Source: Vigna angularis (Eukaryota; Streptophyta; Magnoliopsida; Fabales; Fabaceae). From it: 64,000 nucleotides of DNA. How positions within the stretch are numbered: position 1 is the first letter of the stretch; the number at the start of each line of letters is the position of its first letter. This document shows, piece by piece, positions 25,561 through 37,974 of this stretch. Both the position numbers and the translations under genes were made by a program. The notes under the pieces are model-generated. The model searched no databases, had not been told where the DNA came from, and saw only the letters and a program-made list of their open reading frames with translations. Location: positions 9,891,001-9,955,000 of the forward strand of contig NC_068976.1 in assembly GCF_016808095.1 (NCBI RefSeq), read 5' to 3'.

Positions 25561-28400
25561 AAATCATTTTTAATAATAGTTTATTACATATTTTGAAATT
25601 TATAACAATAAAATTAAGTGGGTTAAATATGTTTTCTTCTTTAAATTATTTTTAAATATTATATTTTTTTCTCTAAACTAAATTATATATCTATTTTGTT
25701 ATGTATTTAATAAAGGTGATGTAAAACATTTTTCTCAAACAACATGTAACATGTATAGTACCTATAATATATATTCTAGATATTGTTTTTTAAATAGAAT
25801 CTTTTATCTAATTTGCATGTGGATATGATGAGAAGACTTGGCTTATGTTCGAGAAACGTGGATATTAAGAAGTATTGGTGAGAAAAAAAAAACATTGAAG
25901 ATGAATACATGGAAGAAAAAAATTAATGAGTTTAGTTGGTAAAAATGAGCAGCCAAAATGGACACTTTTCAAAACAAATGTTTTGACTATACGTAGGGTG
26001 ATGTTGCCAAGGGCGCAAACCAAAAGGTTGCCTATAGGTCAACCCAAACAATTTTGTGACTTTGAATAATATTGAATATCTGAATGTCAGTATCCAATAT
26101 TCAGTTTCTTCCATAATTAGAAGCTGTCTGAAATTCGAGTTCCAACATGTCATGGTGTATATATGAGTTGCCTTAATCACTAGATCATAGTAGATGTTAC
26201 ATGATCCACAGGAATAACAAAAAAAATGTATTGGTAAAATGTATAATGGATATTAAATAAATATTTATGAATAATGAATATAAGTGTTTCAATTATCCGT
26301 TTATTAATGGAGTATTATGATGTTTAATGAATAATGAATAATGTTACTCTTTTATCTTTGTCAATGAATTTTATTTTGAAACTTAAAAAAAACAAAAATA
26401 AAATTATTTATGAAAAGAAATAACTATTAAAAAATTGTTTAGAAAATAATTTCATATATTTATATTTTTTATTTCGTCATATAAAATTGAAATTATTCTT
26501 AAAAATTTTAAGTTTGTAAAAATTATATGGTATATGATTCGACTTATGTAAAATTATTTTTTATAAAGACTTGCATTTTATTATTCAATTTTTTGAATTA
26601 TACTTTAAATTCTCTTCAATCTGAGTTTATATTTTAAGAATTGTTTTGAAATAATTTAATTGAAATTAAAAATTAACAATAAAAATATTTATTGTTATCC
26701 ACAAATATTTGTGAATATAAAAAAAATTATGACAATTTTAGAAAATATCTATTGGATAATGGGATTAGTAATGATATTATTTTAGAAGAAACGGCCATAT
26801 AGATATTATCCATGTCCATGTTGACCTGTAGCCTAAGAATGTAACAATAAAATCTTAACATTTTTAGGTCTATTTTAGACATGATGACATGATACATGGA
26901 AGGTATATACTATCTTCTTAAATAACCATAAATTTATTGAATAAAAAAATAAGTTAAAAATCCATTTCATACAAGCTTATAAGTATGAGTAAGACTTACA
27001 AAATTAATTTAATTATTATTAATTTAATCTTGAAATGTATATTAAAAATATGTTTAATTTAGAAATTTGTGTATTGGTATTCAATTTTACCACAAAAAAG
27101 AAGTAAATATGTATTACTTTTGTACTTAATTTAGAATTCTTTAGAAAAAAAATGCATGTACATATTTACAGTGTTACACAAAATTCATGTATATTTTTCA
27201 GTGTTACTTTACATTTAATAACTTTCACAAAATGATATTCTTATCTAATAGTTTTCTCAGTAGATATAATCTCAATCTTTATAATCACCGTGACCTCAAC
27301 ATATAATATCATTTTGGATAAAATAAGTCAAAGATCTTAATTGAATGAGATATTTATTTATATCTTAAACTTTTGTGCACTTTCTCACTTGTGTTACCAG
27401 AAAAGACCATTAGAATTGGTAAGTAGTAAGAAAAGACAAGTTAAGCTAACAAAAGATGAATTGACTCCCTAAATTTCAAACTTTTGTGCACTCTCTCACA
27501 TATACTCCATTTTACTCTAGTATCATAATATATAATGACATGCATTCCATGACTATCACATTCTCTGCTTCCTTCATTATTCCTGTCTACAAAAACTTCG
27601 CTCTTTACCAATGGTCTCTTTATCATTATAAAGGGTTTCACGTTAGGAGGAGCAAAGGTAATCCAAGGTTTTGAATGTTGTTAAGACAAGATCGTCTATA
27701 ACAATGAACTTTCTAAAAGCTCTCATATGTTTTGAAGTTTAACAAACAATATTAAACAAAATGAACATATGACAGTGTTATCACATTAGAATAACAACAT
27801 AGGTAAAATATAAGTAATTTGTGAAAATGTTCTGAGAAACTCAAATACCTTAAGCAAAGTCTTAGTAAACCACCTAAGTATGAACAGGCGCACCTCTAAA
27901 CGATTTTTCTAATTAATGCGTAAATGAGAGTCTTATTGAATGCAAATGTTATACATTGTTAGGCGATAATCAAACAAACTATCAATATGTATTGGTAGAT
28001 AAAAGGGTCAAACGATGTTTTTGGAAAACACGCTAAAAGGTCTCCAATGATATTCCAAAAACTTATATTGGAAAACACCTTGCTAAACACATTTGTTGAA
28101 TAGAATAGAGAAAAACTCAAAGCATTTACATAGGCTAGACGATATCATCGGTATACAAATTTTTCTTTAAAAACTAGCTTCCTTTTGATTCTTAACAACC
28201 ATTTTTTAAATAAAAAATAAGAGAAAGAAATATATGAGAGTTGTTTTAGAGATTAACATGATTTTTCAAGTTTCCATCAAGATTCAAAGAAGCTTGGATT
28301 GATTCTAAGGTTTTCTTACTTGGCCTAGGATTGAGATGTTAAAATCTGCACATCTTACATGTGTATTTGTTTCATATCTTTTGTTTGTTGTTCTTCTATA
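25561..28400. other. AT-rich spacer without supported genes
   Basis: Reading frames here are short, AT-biased and resemble no family. Nothing else can be stated with support. Confidence 0.5.
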
Positions 28401-28660
28401 TTTCCTTCATAGTGTGAGTGATAGGTTAGGGTGATTGTGTGTAGCATTACCTTGGTTGAAAATCTTGAACTGTATTTCAAGTTCTTGAATATTTAGATTA
28501 TAGGTTTTACATAGGCGAATCTTGTAATCCTAACTCCTGATATTTTAGTGAAATTCTTGCAATGATCGCTAGAAACTAGATGTAGATTCTTAAATAATTG
28601 AACTAATATAAAACTTGGTGTGTGCTCTTTCTTTCATCATCTTTTAGTATCTTGATGATT
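28400..28660 (+). repeat. Possible LTR (R-U5-like) remnant
   Basis: The order of GGTGATTGTGTG, a CTTGAA-rich stretch, GATGTAGATTC and AATTGAAC resembles the sequence at 36060-36250. Both look like the downstream part of a copia-type LTR. There is no second LTR or TSD, so this is tentative. Confidence 0.3.
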
Positions 28661-31600
28661 GTAAATGTTCCAAAAGCTAATCATTATATCATACATATGT
28701 TAATTGATTAAAGTTGTTTTGAAACCAACTTTAAAAATTAAAAAGATTCAAATTATTGAGAAACAAAGAGTAGTCGATCTGATGTGATAGACCAAGAATA
28801 GTTGTCCTGAGTGGTCCACCAAGTTGATGGTTGGTCATCCAAATTGACGAGACGGATCTACGGTACACTACTCATTAAACTTAATTTATTAATTAAAACA
28901 TATATGTTTTAAATCTTTTTATTCAACTAAACCGTCATTAAAATTTGCATTTCATAATTTAGCTTATTTACTCAAATTTTGAAAATGTACATAACCAAAT
29001 TAAAAGAAAATTTAGATTTGCTAATTAAAAAATAATAAAACTATGTTTCAACATCCTATTTTGTTTCAAATTATTGAATTTTCATACTATCAATGGGGGA
29101 TTCAAATTTGCGTGTTAGGTTGTTCTTGACTTAGTAAAAGAGTGAATGGAAACTAAGGAATTAGTCAATAGCTTTGAAAATTGACTATAAGATTTTTTAT
29201 ATTTTTAAATGCGCTTATGCTTTATAGTAAATTTTTATTTACAATTTTAAATGTGCAATTTATCTATCAACTAATTTTGTTTTAAACTCTTCAATTTGGA
29301 TTTTGGGACAAAATAAAATATGATTTTTAATTTAGCTAGTCATATGGTTAATACGTAGTAAAATTGGAATTTCTTGCATAAAACTGAAATATAAAACTAT
29401 GTACGTATTAAAACAGTTAACAATATTAAGAAACACAGACGTTCATGATACTCTATACGGAATGAATTTTTACTCTAAAAAGGTTAACACTTCTATGATA
29501 AAAGAAAAGTCAAAATTCTGAAATAAATAATAATAATAGAAAAAACAATAATAATCTCTCTCTAGTTGAAATTTAAATTTTATTTTTTTAAATATACGAT
29601 CAAAAGTGAATTATTCTATTCAAACTCTTTAAATTCATTTATTCAAATAAAATATTAAAAAAAAAATCAAAATTTCTCATTCCAAAATTTTAAAATTCTT
29701 CTTCCAAATAAAGCCTTAGATATTTCAGGCAACTATTATTGCACAACATTTTCTAAACACAAGTATATATATTTATTTGATATGAATTTGGTGGGAAATT
29801 GGGAAGAATTTAAAGTGTAGTTAATGCTTTATGATGGGACCAACTAACTCACCACCATTGCTAGGTCAAAAGCTGAAGATCTAGTTTCTTTGTCTACATA
29901 GGTTTTCTTTTATTAGATAGATAATCACTAAAAGAAGTAATGTACCATATTTGTCCTCTTTCACCACCTTGTTCCCTTTGATGTTATCTTCTATGTCACC
30001 ATTGACAACTTTTTCCACTAAAAACCCTAAAAGTTCAATCAATATTTCCCTTAACAAGATGCCATTTTGATGTTTCAAAAGCACACACCCCCATATGGTT
30101 TGCCCTTTATATGTCAACCCTAGTGTTAAAAAATATTTAAGATTCTAATGGAAAATTGTCTTGCACTTAATTAATAGACTTGTGTTATAATAGATTAGCT
30201 ATTGCACTACTTATTTTTCAGCACAGTGTAATTTTCTGAATTAATATATGTATGACTACTATCAATCAATCAAGGGTTTGATTTTTATTTTTGCATTCAG
30301 ATAAAGATCTGTTTAAGGGATATTAGTTTGTTAAGCAAATATAAGTATTTAGGTATATGAATCTTTAATTTGAAGTTAAGAGATATTCTAAATTCATTAG
30401 AAGTATTTTTTTTTATCATTTCACTCATAAAAGTTATTGTGTATTGATTTTAAGCCAAAGTGTAATCTTAGTATCTTTTTAATATCATATCCACGATTTT
30501 GGTTCCCTGCTTTCCTTTCTATAATTACAATCTTCAGATTTGTATAGCATGCAATTTTTTACAGTCCTCACTATTTTTTATTGTAATACATAATTTATTA
30601 TAATTAAGGTTTAATTTAATTTAATTAAAAAAAAATAAGCATGTATTGAATATTAGATCAAAATTATGAATTCAAAAAATAATTAAGGTTCAATTTAACT
30701 GAAATAAAATAAAAGTAAGCATGTATAATATTGAATATTATATCAAAATTGTGAATTTAAAAAAAAAAGGAAATTATTACGATCATAAAAAGGTGTTAAA
30801 TTGCGAAAGGATATAATTGCAATTTAGCTTGAGTTTTTCTTATGGATATTTTACTTGTCAAGGAATGGGTTTCTTTTTAATTATATTTCTTTATTTTTAA
30901 GAAAAATAATGTATCTTCTGCAACTGTTTTAAAGAAACTTTGAAAAAAAAAACAATTTTACTGAAAAAAGTTAACCTAATCCTTCATCAAATTGTGTCCT
31001 TATTAGAAACATGTGGGCATGAACTCACCCATAATCTTAAACCTTATTATCATCCTTAAAACTCACCCATCAAAATCTCAAATTTCTTAACTTTTTTAAG
31101 TTTAAATTAAATTTTAATTATTTCATAAAATTCGAGTTTCTAAAAATTTTCTTTTTATTGAGTGTATAAAAGTATTTTTATTTTTGTTTAAAGACATTCT
31201 GGTTTTGCTGTTAACAAAATGACATGATCATGAATTTCGCATTCTCGTCATTAACTCGTCAATTAACATGTTTCCTTTTTCTTCCAATTCTCCAATCAAT
31301 TTGTTTTTGGAAAGAAAATAAGTGATTTGATTGACAAGTTATATAGAAAATTGAAGAGAAAAATAACAAACTAATCAATAAATAAGTTGGAAACGAAAAC
31401 ATGAAATACAATAGCCATGTTATTGATAACAAAAATGAAACAGTAGAATACTTATATAAAAAGAAATAAATAATATTTTTAAACGCTTAATAAAACGAAA
31501 GTTTTCAATAGTAGTTAATTAAAAAAAATAATTAAAATCACACGAGTTTTATCTTCTAACTTATTTTATCATAAATTGTAACATATAAACTACTAATGAA

Positions 31601-32279
31601 AATATTATATATTTTGATAATGTTTAGCAGATAGATAAAAACTATTAAAAAAATATTATATATTTTGATAATGATTAGCAAATAGATAGGAAGTATAAAA
31701 GATATGAGAAATAATATTCTAACATATATAATACAAGGTCACAAAAAACTTCAATATGATACAAAATAGCTAGCTAAAAAACACACAAAAAATTACTCAA
31801 CTCGATTTTCACTAGAGGTATGTTTGTACTAAACTCATTCTCTATTCATACCAATAAATGATCATTACAAAAGAGAAACATCACAGAAAGAAAATAAGGA
31901 AGGGTAAACTAGTGTTTCAAAAGAAACATCATAAACAATTTAAAATATATAACATATAATATCAACAATTTGTAAATAACATAACTCATATAAATAATCA
32001 TATAGATAACTCTAGACTCAATTATTCAAATATATACTTTGACATAGGGCTTCACGGTAGGTGTGTACTTGTAGTACTACATAGTCATAAACATAGGGGT
32101 TATCACGTCACTACTCATGAGGTTAATCTTTCACGCCTAAGACCAAAAGTTTAAGGTAAAGACCTTATGTCATTCTCTCCCCTACCTCATTCGTATCTAC
32201 ATGAGTTGAATGGTTGGTAGTATATGATGATATTTCCTTTCTAAACTCTCATATGTCAAGCATACACTAACAATCACGG
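28661..32279. other. AT-rich spacer with local duplications
   Basis: No gene is supported. Diverged duplications occur at about 30570-30775 (TAAGCATGTAT ... TTGAATATTA, two copies) and at about 31600-31690 (ATATTTTGATAATG ... TTAGCA.ATAGATA, two copies). A minus-strand open stretch at 29881-30117 lacks an ATG. Confidence 0.5.
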
Positions 32280-32384
32280 AGACATATATATATATATATA
32301 TATATAGTCATATATATATATATAGTCATATATATATATATAGTCATATATATATATAGTCATATATATATATATAGTCATTAC
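32280..32384. repeat. Compound microsatellite of (TA)n and TAGTCA
   Basis: Runs of (TA)5-10 are punctuated five times by AGTCA in a regular higher-order pattern of about 20 bases. It could have arisen by slippage of a (TA)n tract that acquired one interruption and then duplicated it. Confidence 0.85.
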
Positions 32385-32459
32385 ACTCTTCAGTAACATA
32401 AAAAAGATACAAATCAATACCAAAAGAACCAAAGAAATCAACCAAGAACATGTAATATG

Positions 32460-33420
32460 AACTAGCGCTCAATGGCAATAATAATGCTTAACACCATTCT
32501 TCTTGCAAAATGGCTCGCTCAACGAGACTATTTTATCGCTTAACGAGTTGGACTTAAAATGGTTTCAGACTTGTAGTGGAGAATGATGCTCAGTGGTGCC
32601 CTACCACCGCTCAGCGTTAGACTATTAGCGAAAATGATCGCTCAATGGAAAAAGTGGCGCTCAATGGTCTGGAGCTAAAGTGCTTCCAAAATTGAAATGT
32701 CAAGCTAGCGCTTAGCACCACACATCAATCCTACTTAATGTCATATAAAAAAAGTTCCACTTCAAATGTGATTTGGAAAACCAAGAACCTATTTAGATGA
32801 TCAATTGGTATTCTTAACTCAGTGTTTGGTTTAAAAACAGTTATTAGTGTCAAAATGAACACCAACTTGATCAAATGTCAAAATCCTCAGTTTTCTGCTC
32901 AAGTATCACCAACACCCAGTTTAAGAAATTAAACACACCATATCAGCATAAAAACAACAACCATCTTTAACATACAAACTCAATCAACAATATGTAACAC
33001 ATGCACACTAAAGTATCTAACTTCTCTTACCTTACTTATGACCAACAAGCTCTAGGGGTCCTAAAACAACTCTAAAAGCACAAAGAAACGTTATTTTCTC
33101 CAACGAACAACAGAAACATGATCAAGGCATAACGTTAGAATCACTGATCAGCAGAGAGTTTTATAGAAGACTCAAATGTAACATACAAGCTCAGGTAGCT
33201 CACATGCATGGAAAAGTGCACAAACTAAGGGGAAAAAACAACAACTTATTCTTTTACAGAAATTGATTTGTTAAAGTAGAAGACATTGCTTCAAGGATCA
33301 CTCAAGCGATCTTTGATCTCCAGACAAGTGAATAGAAGTTTAGGAAACTTAGAGAGAGGATAAAGAGCCCTTAGAGAAAGAGTTTTAGAGAAATTGCGTA
33401 TTTTCAGGTAATGAAACTTG
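32460..33420. repeat. Retroelement-derived stretch rich in CGCTCAGCG-like words
   Basis: Variants of CGCTCAACG, GCTCAGCG and GCGCTTAGC recur at 32460-32720 in otherwise AT-rich DNA. Near 33350-33400 a GAGAGAGGATAAAGAGCCC-type purine-rich leader follows. Such sequence resembles LTR/UTR parts of gypsy-type elements. No boundaries or coding domains are visible. Confidence 0.4.
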
Positions 33421-35484
33421 TTAATAGAAATTACATTTATATGTTGAACTTTTAATATTAATATAATCGAGTCTCATTATTTAAAACATGTTATCACCAC
33501 TAAGATACTATTTTCTAAGCTCTTACATAAATCTCAAATTATTTTGAGTAAGAAAATAAGGTTTTGGATATCTTTAGATAACTCATAAATAAATACAAAT
33601 TAAATTAATCTTAGAAAATAAAACACAAATGATTTAAAATTTAAATAAAAATAAATAAATTTATTTGATAAAGTCTAAATCAATTAGTATTTTTCTAGTA
33701 AGTTGATATGGTGGTTTTTTTTAAGTGAAACATCTTATTTGATAATTTTTTTTCATTCATAATCTTTAGTTATGGATTATTATTTAGAATATAAGATATC
33801 ACTTCTACTTTTTTATTCTCTCACATGTATATGTATATACATTCATTTCCATCTCTTTTAGAATCTTATCATATTTCGTAGTAGTTGGAGAATTAAGGAT
33901 TTTTTCAATTCAAGTGTCTTTACCTTTGAGTTTCTAAGTATTGAATATTCTTCTTACTTAAGATAGGAAATTTTCAAGAAAATAGATGTACCTCTTCCTT
34001 TTTAATCTAGACTAAATAAATCAAATAAATAATAATATTTCATGCAAATAATTCCTTTAATGCTTAAATATTTACCCATCACTAAATATTATGTCATGAT
34101 AAATATTATGCCAATCAAATATAATGTCAATAAGATAACATATTATAATCTAACACATGTAGTTGAGGTTTGCATCAATAACGTACTAGGTCCAGTGTTA
34201 GTCTTTGTTAAAGAATGTTTAATATAATTTTTTTCTAAAAACATCACTAGATATTTCATGGTGAATATATTTTATATATGGTAAGTGTGTTCGCCCATTG
34301 AGTTTGGGTTGGGTAAGATTTAAACAAATCCATTATTTAACCCGTTAAAAAAAATATCAAATTATGTTTATTGGATTAAAATTTTGAAAAGAAAAATATT
34401 TAAAATCATAATTTTCCAGTATGAACCTACTTACAAACTAACATAATATTTGAAAAAAATAAATAAAAACTTCAAATTAATAAGTCAAGTTATAACAAAT
34501 TTGTCAAAACTAATTTAAGACGTGGATGTAAAAGTATAACACAATTTATCTATAATAAAAATATAAAAGTGACTCTCATATCCTTCATACTAAACTTATC
34601 ATTCAATCCATATAAAAATATATTAGTTTGAGTTAGATAAAAAATCAAATCAATCTAATTGTTGAATTAAATAATGAGATACCCCAGTCCAATAAACAAT
34701 CAACTTGCAAAACATTCATACAATAATAAGGCACGTATAATTTGTAAAGACACAATTTGAAGCATTTATTAATTAGGTGAAGATCTGCAATGATTGACAA
34801 CTTTTCATTGAATTGCATTAATATGTATGTCCACATGTTGGAAAAAAGCTTGGTTTGGAAATTGAAATTTAGGATGCAAGTGGATCTAGCTAGGACCATA
34901 TATCAAGTTACAGAAATATGTCATTTTATTTTATGATATCATTTATTAACAAACTATAAAAATTAAAATGAAATACTTTAGTTTGAGTGACAAATAATTT
35001 TAGAACATATTATAAAGTATTTAGAGTAATAATTCTTTACAGTAAATTATATATTAATAAAGATTATAATTTTATATCTATTAATTTTATTAAACATTTC
35101 AAATTCAATTTTAGCTAATTTATCAACTATTAACTATAAACTCACCCTTTAGTCAAAATTTTCTAAATATAGGTTTTTAACCTATAAACTAAACTAAAGT
35201 ATTCTGGTTTCTAAAGGTTTTTCTTTATACGAAGGTATGAAAGAGAATTATTCCACGTATATATGGACAAATATCTCTCTTAAGCATTTCCAGAAAAGAA
35301 AATAAAAAATTAAAATTTTGTATATAAATTAAAATTAATTTATAGTTAACGTAAAATAATAATTTTTAAAATCACATAATTTCTTTTACAAATTAATTTA
35401 TGTTTAAAGTAATTTTTATTTATAAATTCTTTTCCCTTCCTGGTTGTAAAATGACTCATATTCAATTTTAGTACTATGTCAATA
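33421..35484. other. AT-rich spacer
   Basis: No coding, RNA or clear repeat feature is supported. Confidence 0.5.
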
Positions 35485-36645
35485 AGTTCAATTAGTTATT
35501 TTTTATAATGTCCATATAATATAATATATGTAATAGATAGATCAACTGTCTCTTAGAATGTATGTAAAGCCAAGAAAATACTGTCTTAATCAATTTTAAT
35601 CAAACTTTAATTGATTAGGTTAATACAAATAAAACCTTATTTCATTTTTTTATTAATTGATTAGGCATAATTCATTAAGTCATCATTTAATCGATTAAGT
35701 AAATAATATAATCAATTAATACTGGTTTCATTTTCTGAGTTTTGCAATGAACGTTTTAATTGATTAAGTCACTAATATAATTGATTAATATTGACAATTA
35801 TTTAGTTTTTCTTTAAATCTTGCATCTTCTATCATTTCAAGAGAATACTTTGTGATTCTAAAATCAAGAGAACATGTGTGAGAGAATCTTGAGCGTTCCA
35901 TCTTTGCAGAAAATGTTTCTATTCAAGAAGATTAAAGATTGAAGGGCTTTACTCTTGGCTATAGGTTTGAATTTTAAAATCTTCAATTCAAGTTATCTTT
36001 CTTGTATCCTTGTTATGTAATTTCATTCTTTGTGTTGTAATTCACCTTTATGTAGAAGATTATGGTGATTGTGTGAAGTGTCACCTAGTCTTGTGTTTCT
36101 TGGAGGGATTATTTAAGGTTTTGTTTAAATTTTGATTTTAGAATTATGTAAGTGCACTTGTAATATGAAACTTTCGATCTTTAATGGAATTTCTAGCTCG
36201 GGTGACTAAAAAAATTGGATGTAGATTCGTTAGAATTGAACCAATGTAGTTCTCTTGAAATGTTGTTATTATGGCAATAAGAAGATTCAATTAGTTGTTT
36301 TTTATGATGTCCATGTAATATAAGAGGTGTAATAGTTAGATCAACATTAATGTTAGTGTGTGTCTTAGAATGTATGTAAAGCCAAGGAAAAAAAACATTC
36401 TTAATCAATTTTAATCGAGTAGGTTAATGCAAATTAAAACCTTGTTTCATTTATGTATTAATTGATTAAATATGGACATAATCAAATTCAATTATTATTT
36501 AATCAATTATGTAATAACATAATATTAATACATATTGGTTTCATTTTCTGAGTTTTGCAAAAAAAAAACATTTTAATTGATTAGGTTTATAAAATAATCG
36601 ATTAATATTGATAATTACTTAACTTTTCTTTAAATTATGCATATT
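35485..36645 (+). repeat. Pair of about 340-bp direct repeats enclosing an LTR-like segment
   Basis: Copy A (about 35485-35825) and copy B (about 36275-36640) share long blocks such as TTAGAATGTATGTAAAGCCAAG and GGTTTCATTTTCTGAGTTTTGCA (quoted in part), with many ATCGATTAA/AATTGATTAA words. The segment between (about 35830-36270) has transcript-like features, including GATGTAGATTCGTTAGAATTGAACC. The arrangement fits a short non-autonomous LTR (TRIM-like) element or a segmental duplication. No TSD was identified. Confidence 0.55.
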
Positions 36646-37974
36646 TAATTATACATGTTATTCTATAATTAAATCTAGATTCTTGTCAGTGTCTTATTGA
36701 ATGATTAATTATGTTTGGACGGTATAATGTTGTATATTTGGTGGTTTGATTTGTGTGTTGTTTGAGATTACAAATTGTAAAATTTTTCTAGCTTACCTTA
36801 CTATATGTTGTGGTATGGTTTTTCATTTGCAATAATTATATGGTATACGCGAATAGAAGATTGTGTAGGTGAAAGAGATGTGCTAAGTGAGACCATTGAG
36901 GACTTGTTTAAATAGTAATTATCACTTATGTATATAACTTTTATGTTATATAGATTCTTCTAGTTTATGCAGTTTTATATATTTTGAGGATTTAAAACTA
37001 TGATTCTCATAAAAAATTGTAAATACATCTTATATACTTATATCTCTCTTTGTGACATTATCAATTATCTAATGATATAATTAGTAGATTAATTTTGCTA
37101 ATTTGGATCATTACACCTTATATATTTAAATATATTTTGACCATGATATTGAAAATACAATAAGTATAAATGCATTTATTAAATTAAATATGAAATATCA
37201 TTATTTAGCAGTGAAATATATTTTAATATATGATCAATGATAGCTTTTTTCAAAATTGTTCTAACTTAACATCATAATTTTATTTAATAGTGTTATTTTC
37301 TTTAATTATTCATCACTATATGAAGAAGATATGAAAATAGTATTAGTCTATAGCTTTATGATTTACTTTTTGTATTCTTTATAAAAATATAATATTTTTT
37401 TCTGATTTTTAGACTTATAATGAAATTATGTTAAACCAGAATATTAATATTAACAATTTAAATTAGATTATGTTATAGATGTTTTAAATTTGAAGAAAAT
37501 TAATAAAAGTTTTCTAAAATAAATATTTAAAAAAAAAATTGTACTTTAAAAGAATGGTTCATAAGTTGGTCCTGCACCCATTAGTGAGAGGCCCATTAGC
37601 TGAACTAAATTGGCAATTCAAAACATAGGCGTTTGGTTGCCACTAGTATCAATGTGTTTCCCATGTAAATAAACTTAATTATAATGTCCTTCCTTGGCCA
37701 CCTAAAGAGCTCATTTTGCCCTTGACATAAAGGAATATAATAGATTAATCACACTCAAACCAAATGTTAACCTTCAGGAATGAAGAAATGGAAAGATTGA
37801 GCCACTAGTTCATTAAACTACATAGCACTTCATAAAACAGAGTCCACTTTGTCACAAACTCTGCAGCCAAAGAGTAACGTGGTTTTTTCAAGCTCCTACT
37901 CATATACACTCGTTATCATACAAACTCGTCAGAACTTTCCCTGAATGGAGTTTTTTTCTTATCCCATTTCGATT
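36646..37974. other. AT-rich spacer, 3' flank of the PAP8-like gene
   Basis: No gene is supported. The last couple of hundred bases before 37975 should contain the 3' UTR of the minus-strand gene. Confidence 0.5.

Noticed and set aside
29881..30117. Minus-strand 78-codon open stretch with a protein-like composition
   Set aside because: It has no ATG start, no recognised family and no splice-linked extension; it was considered as a small gene and left out.
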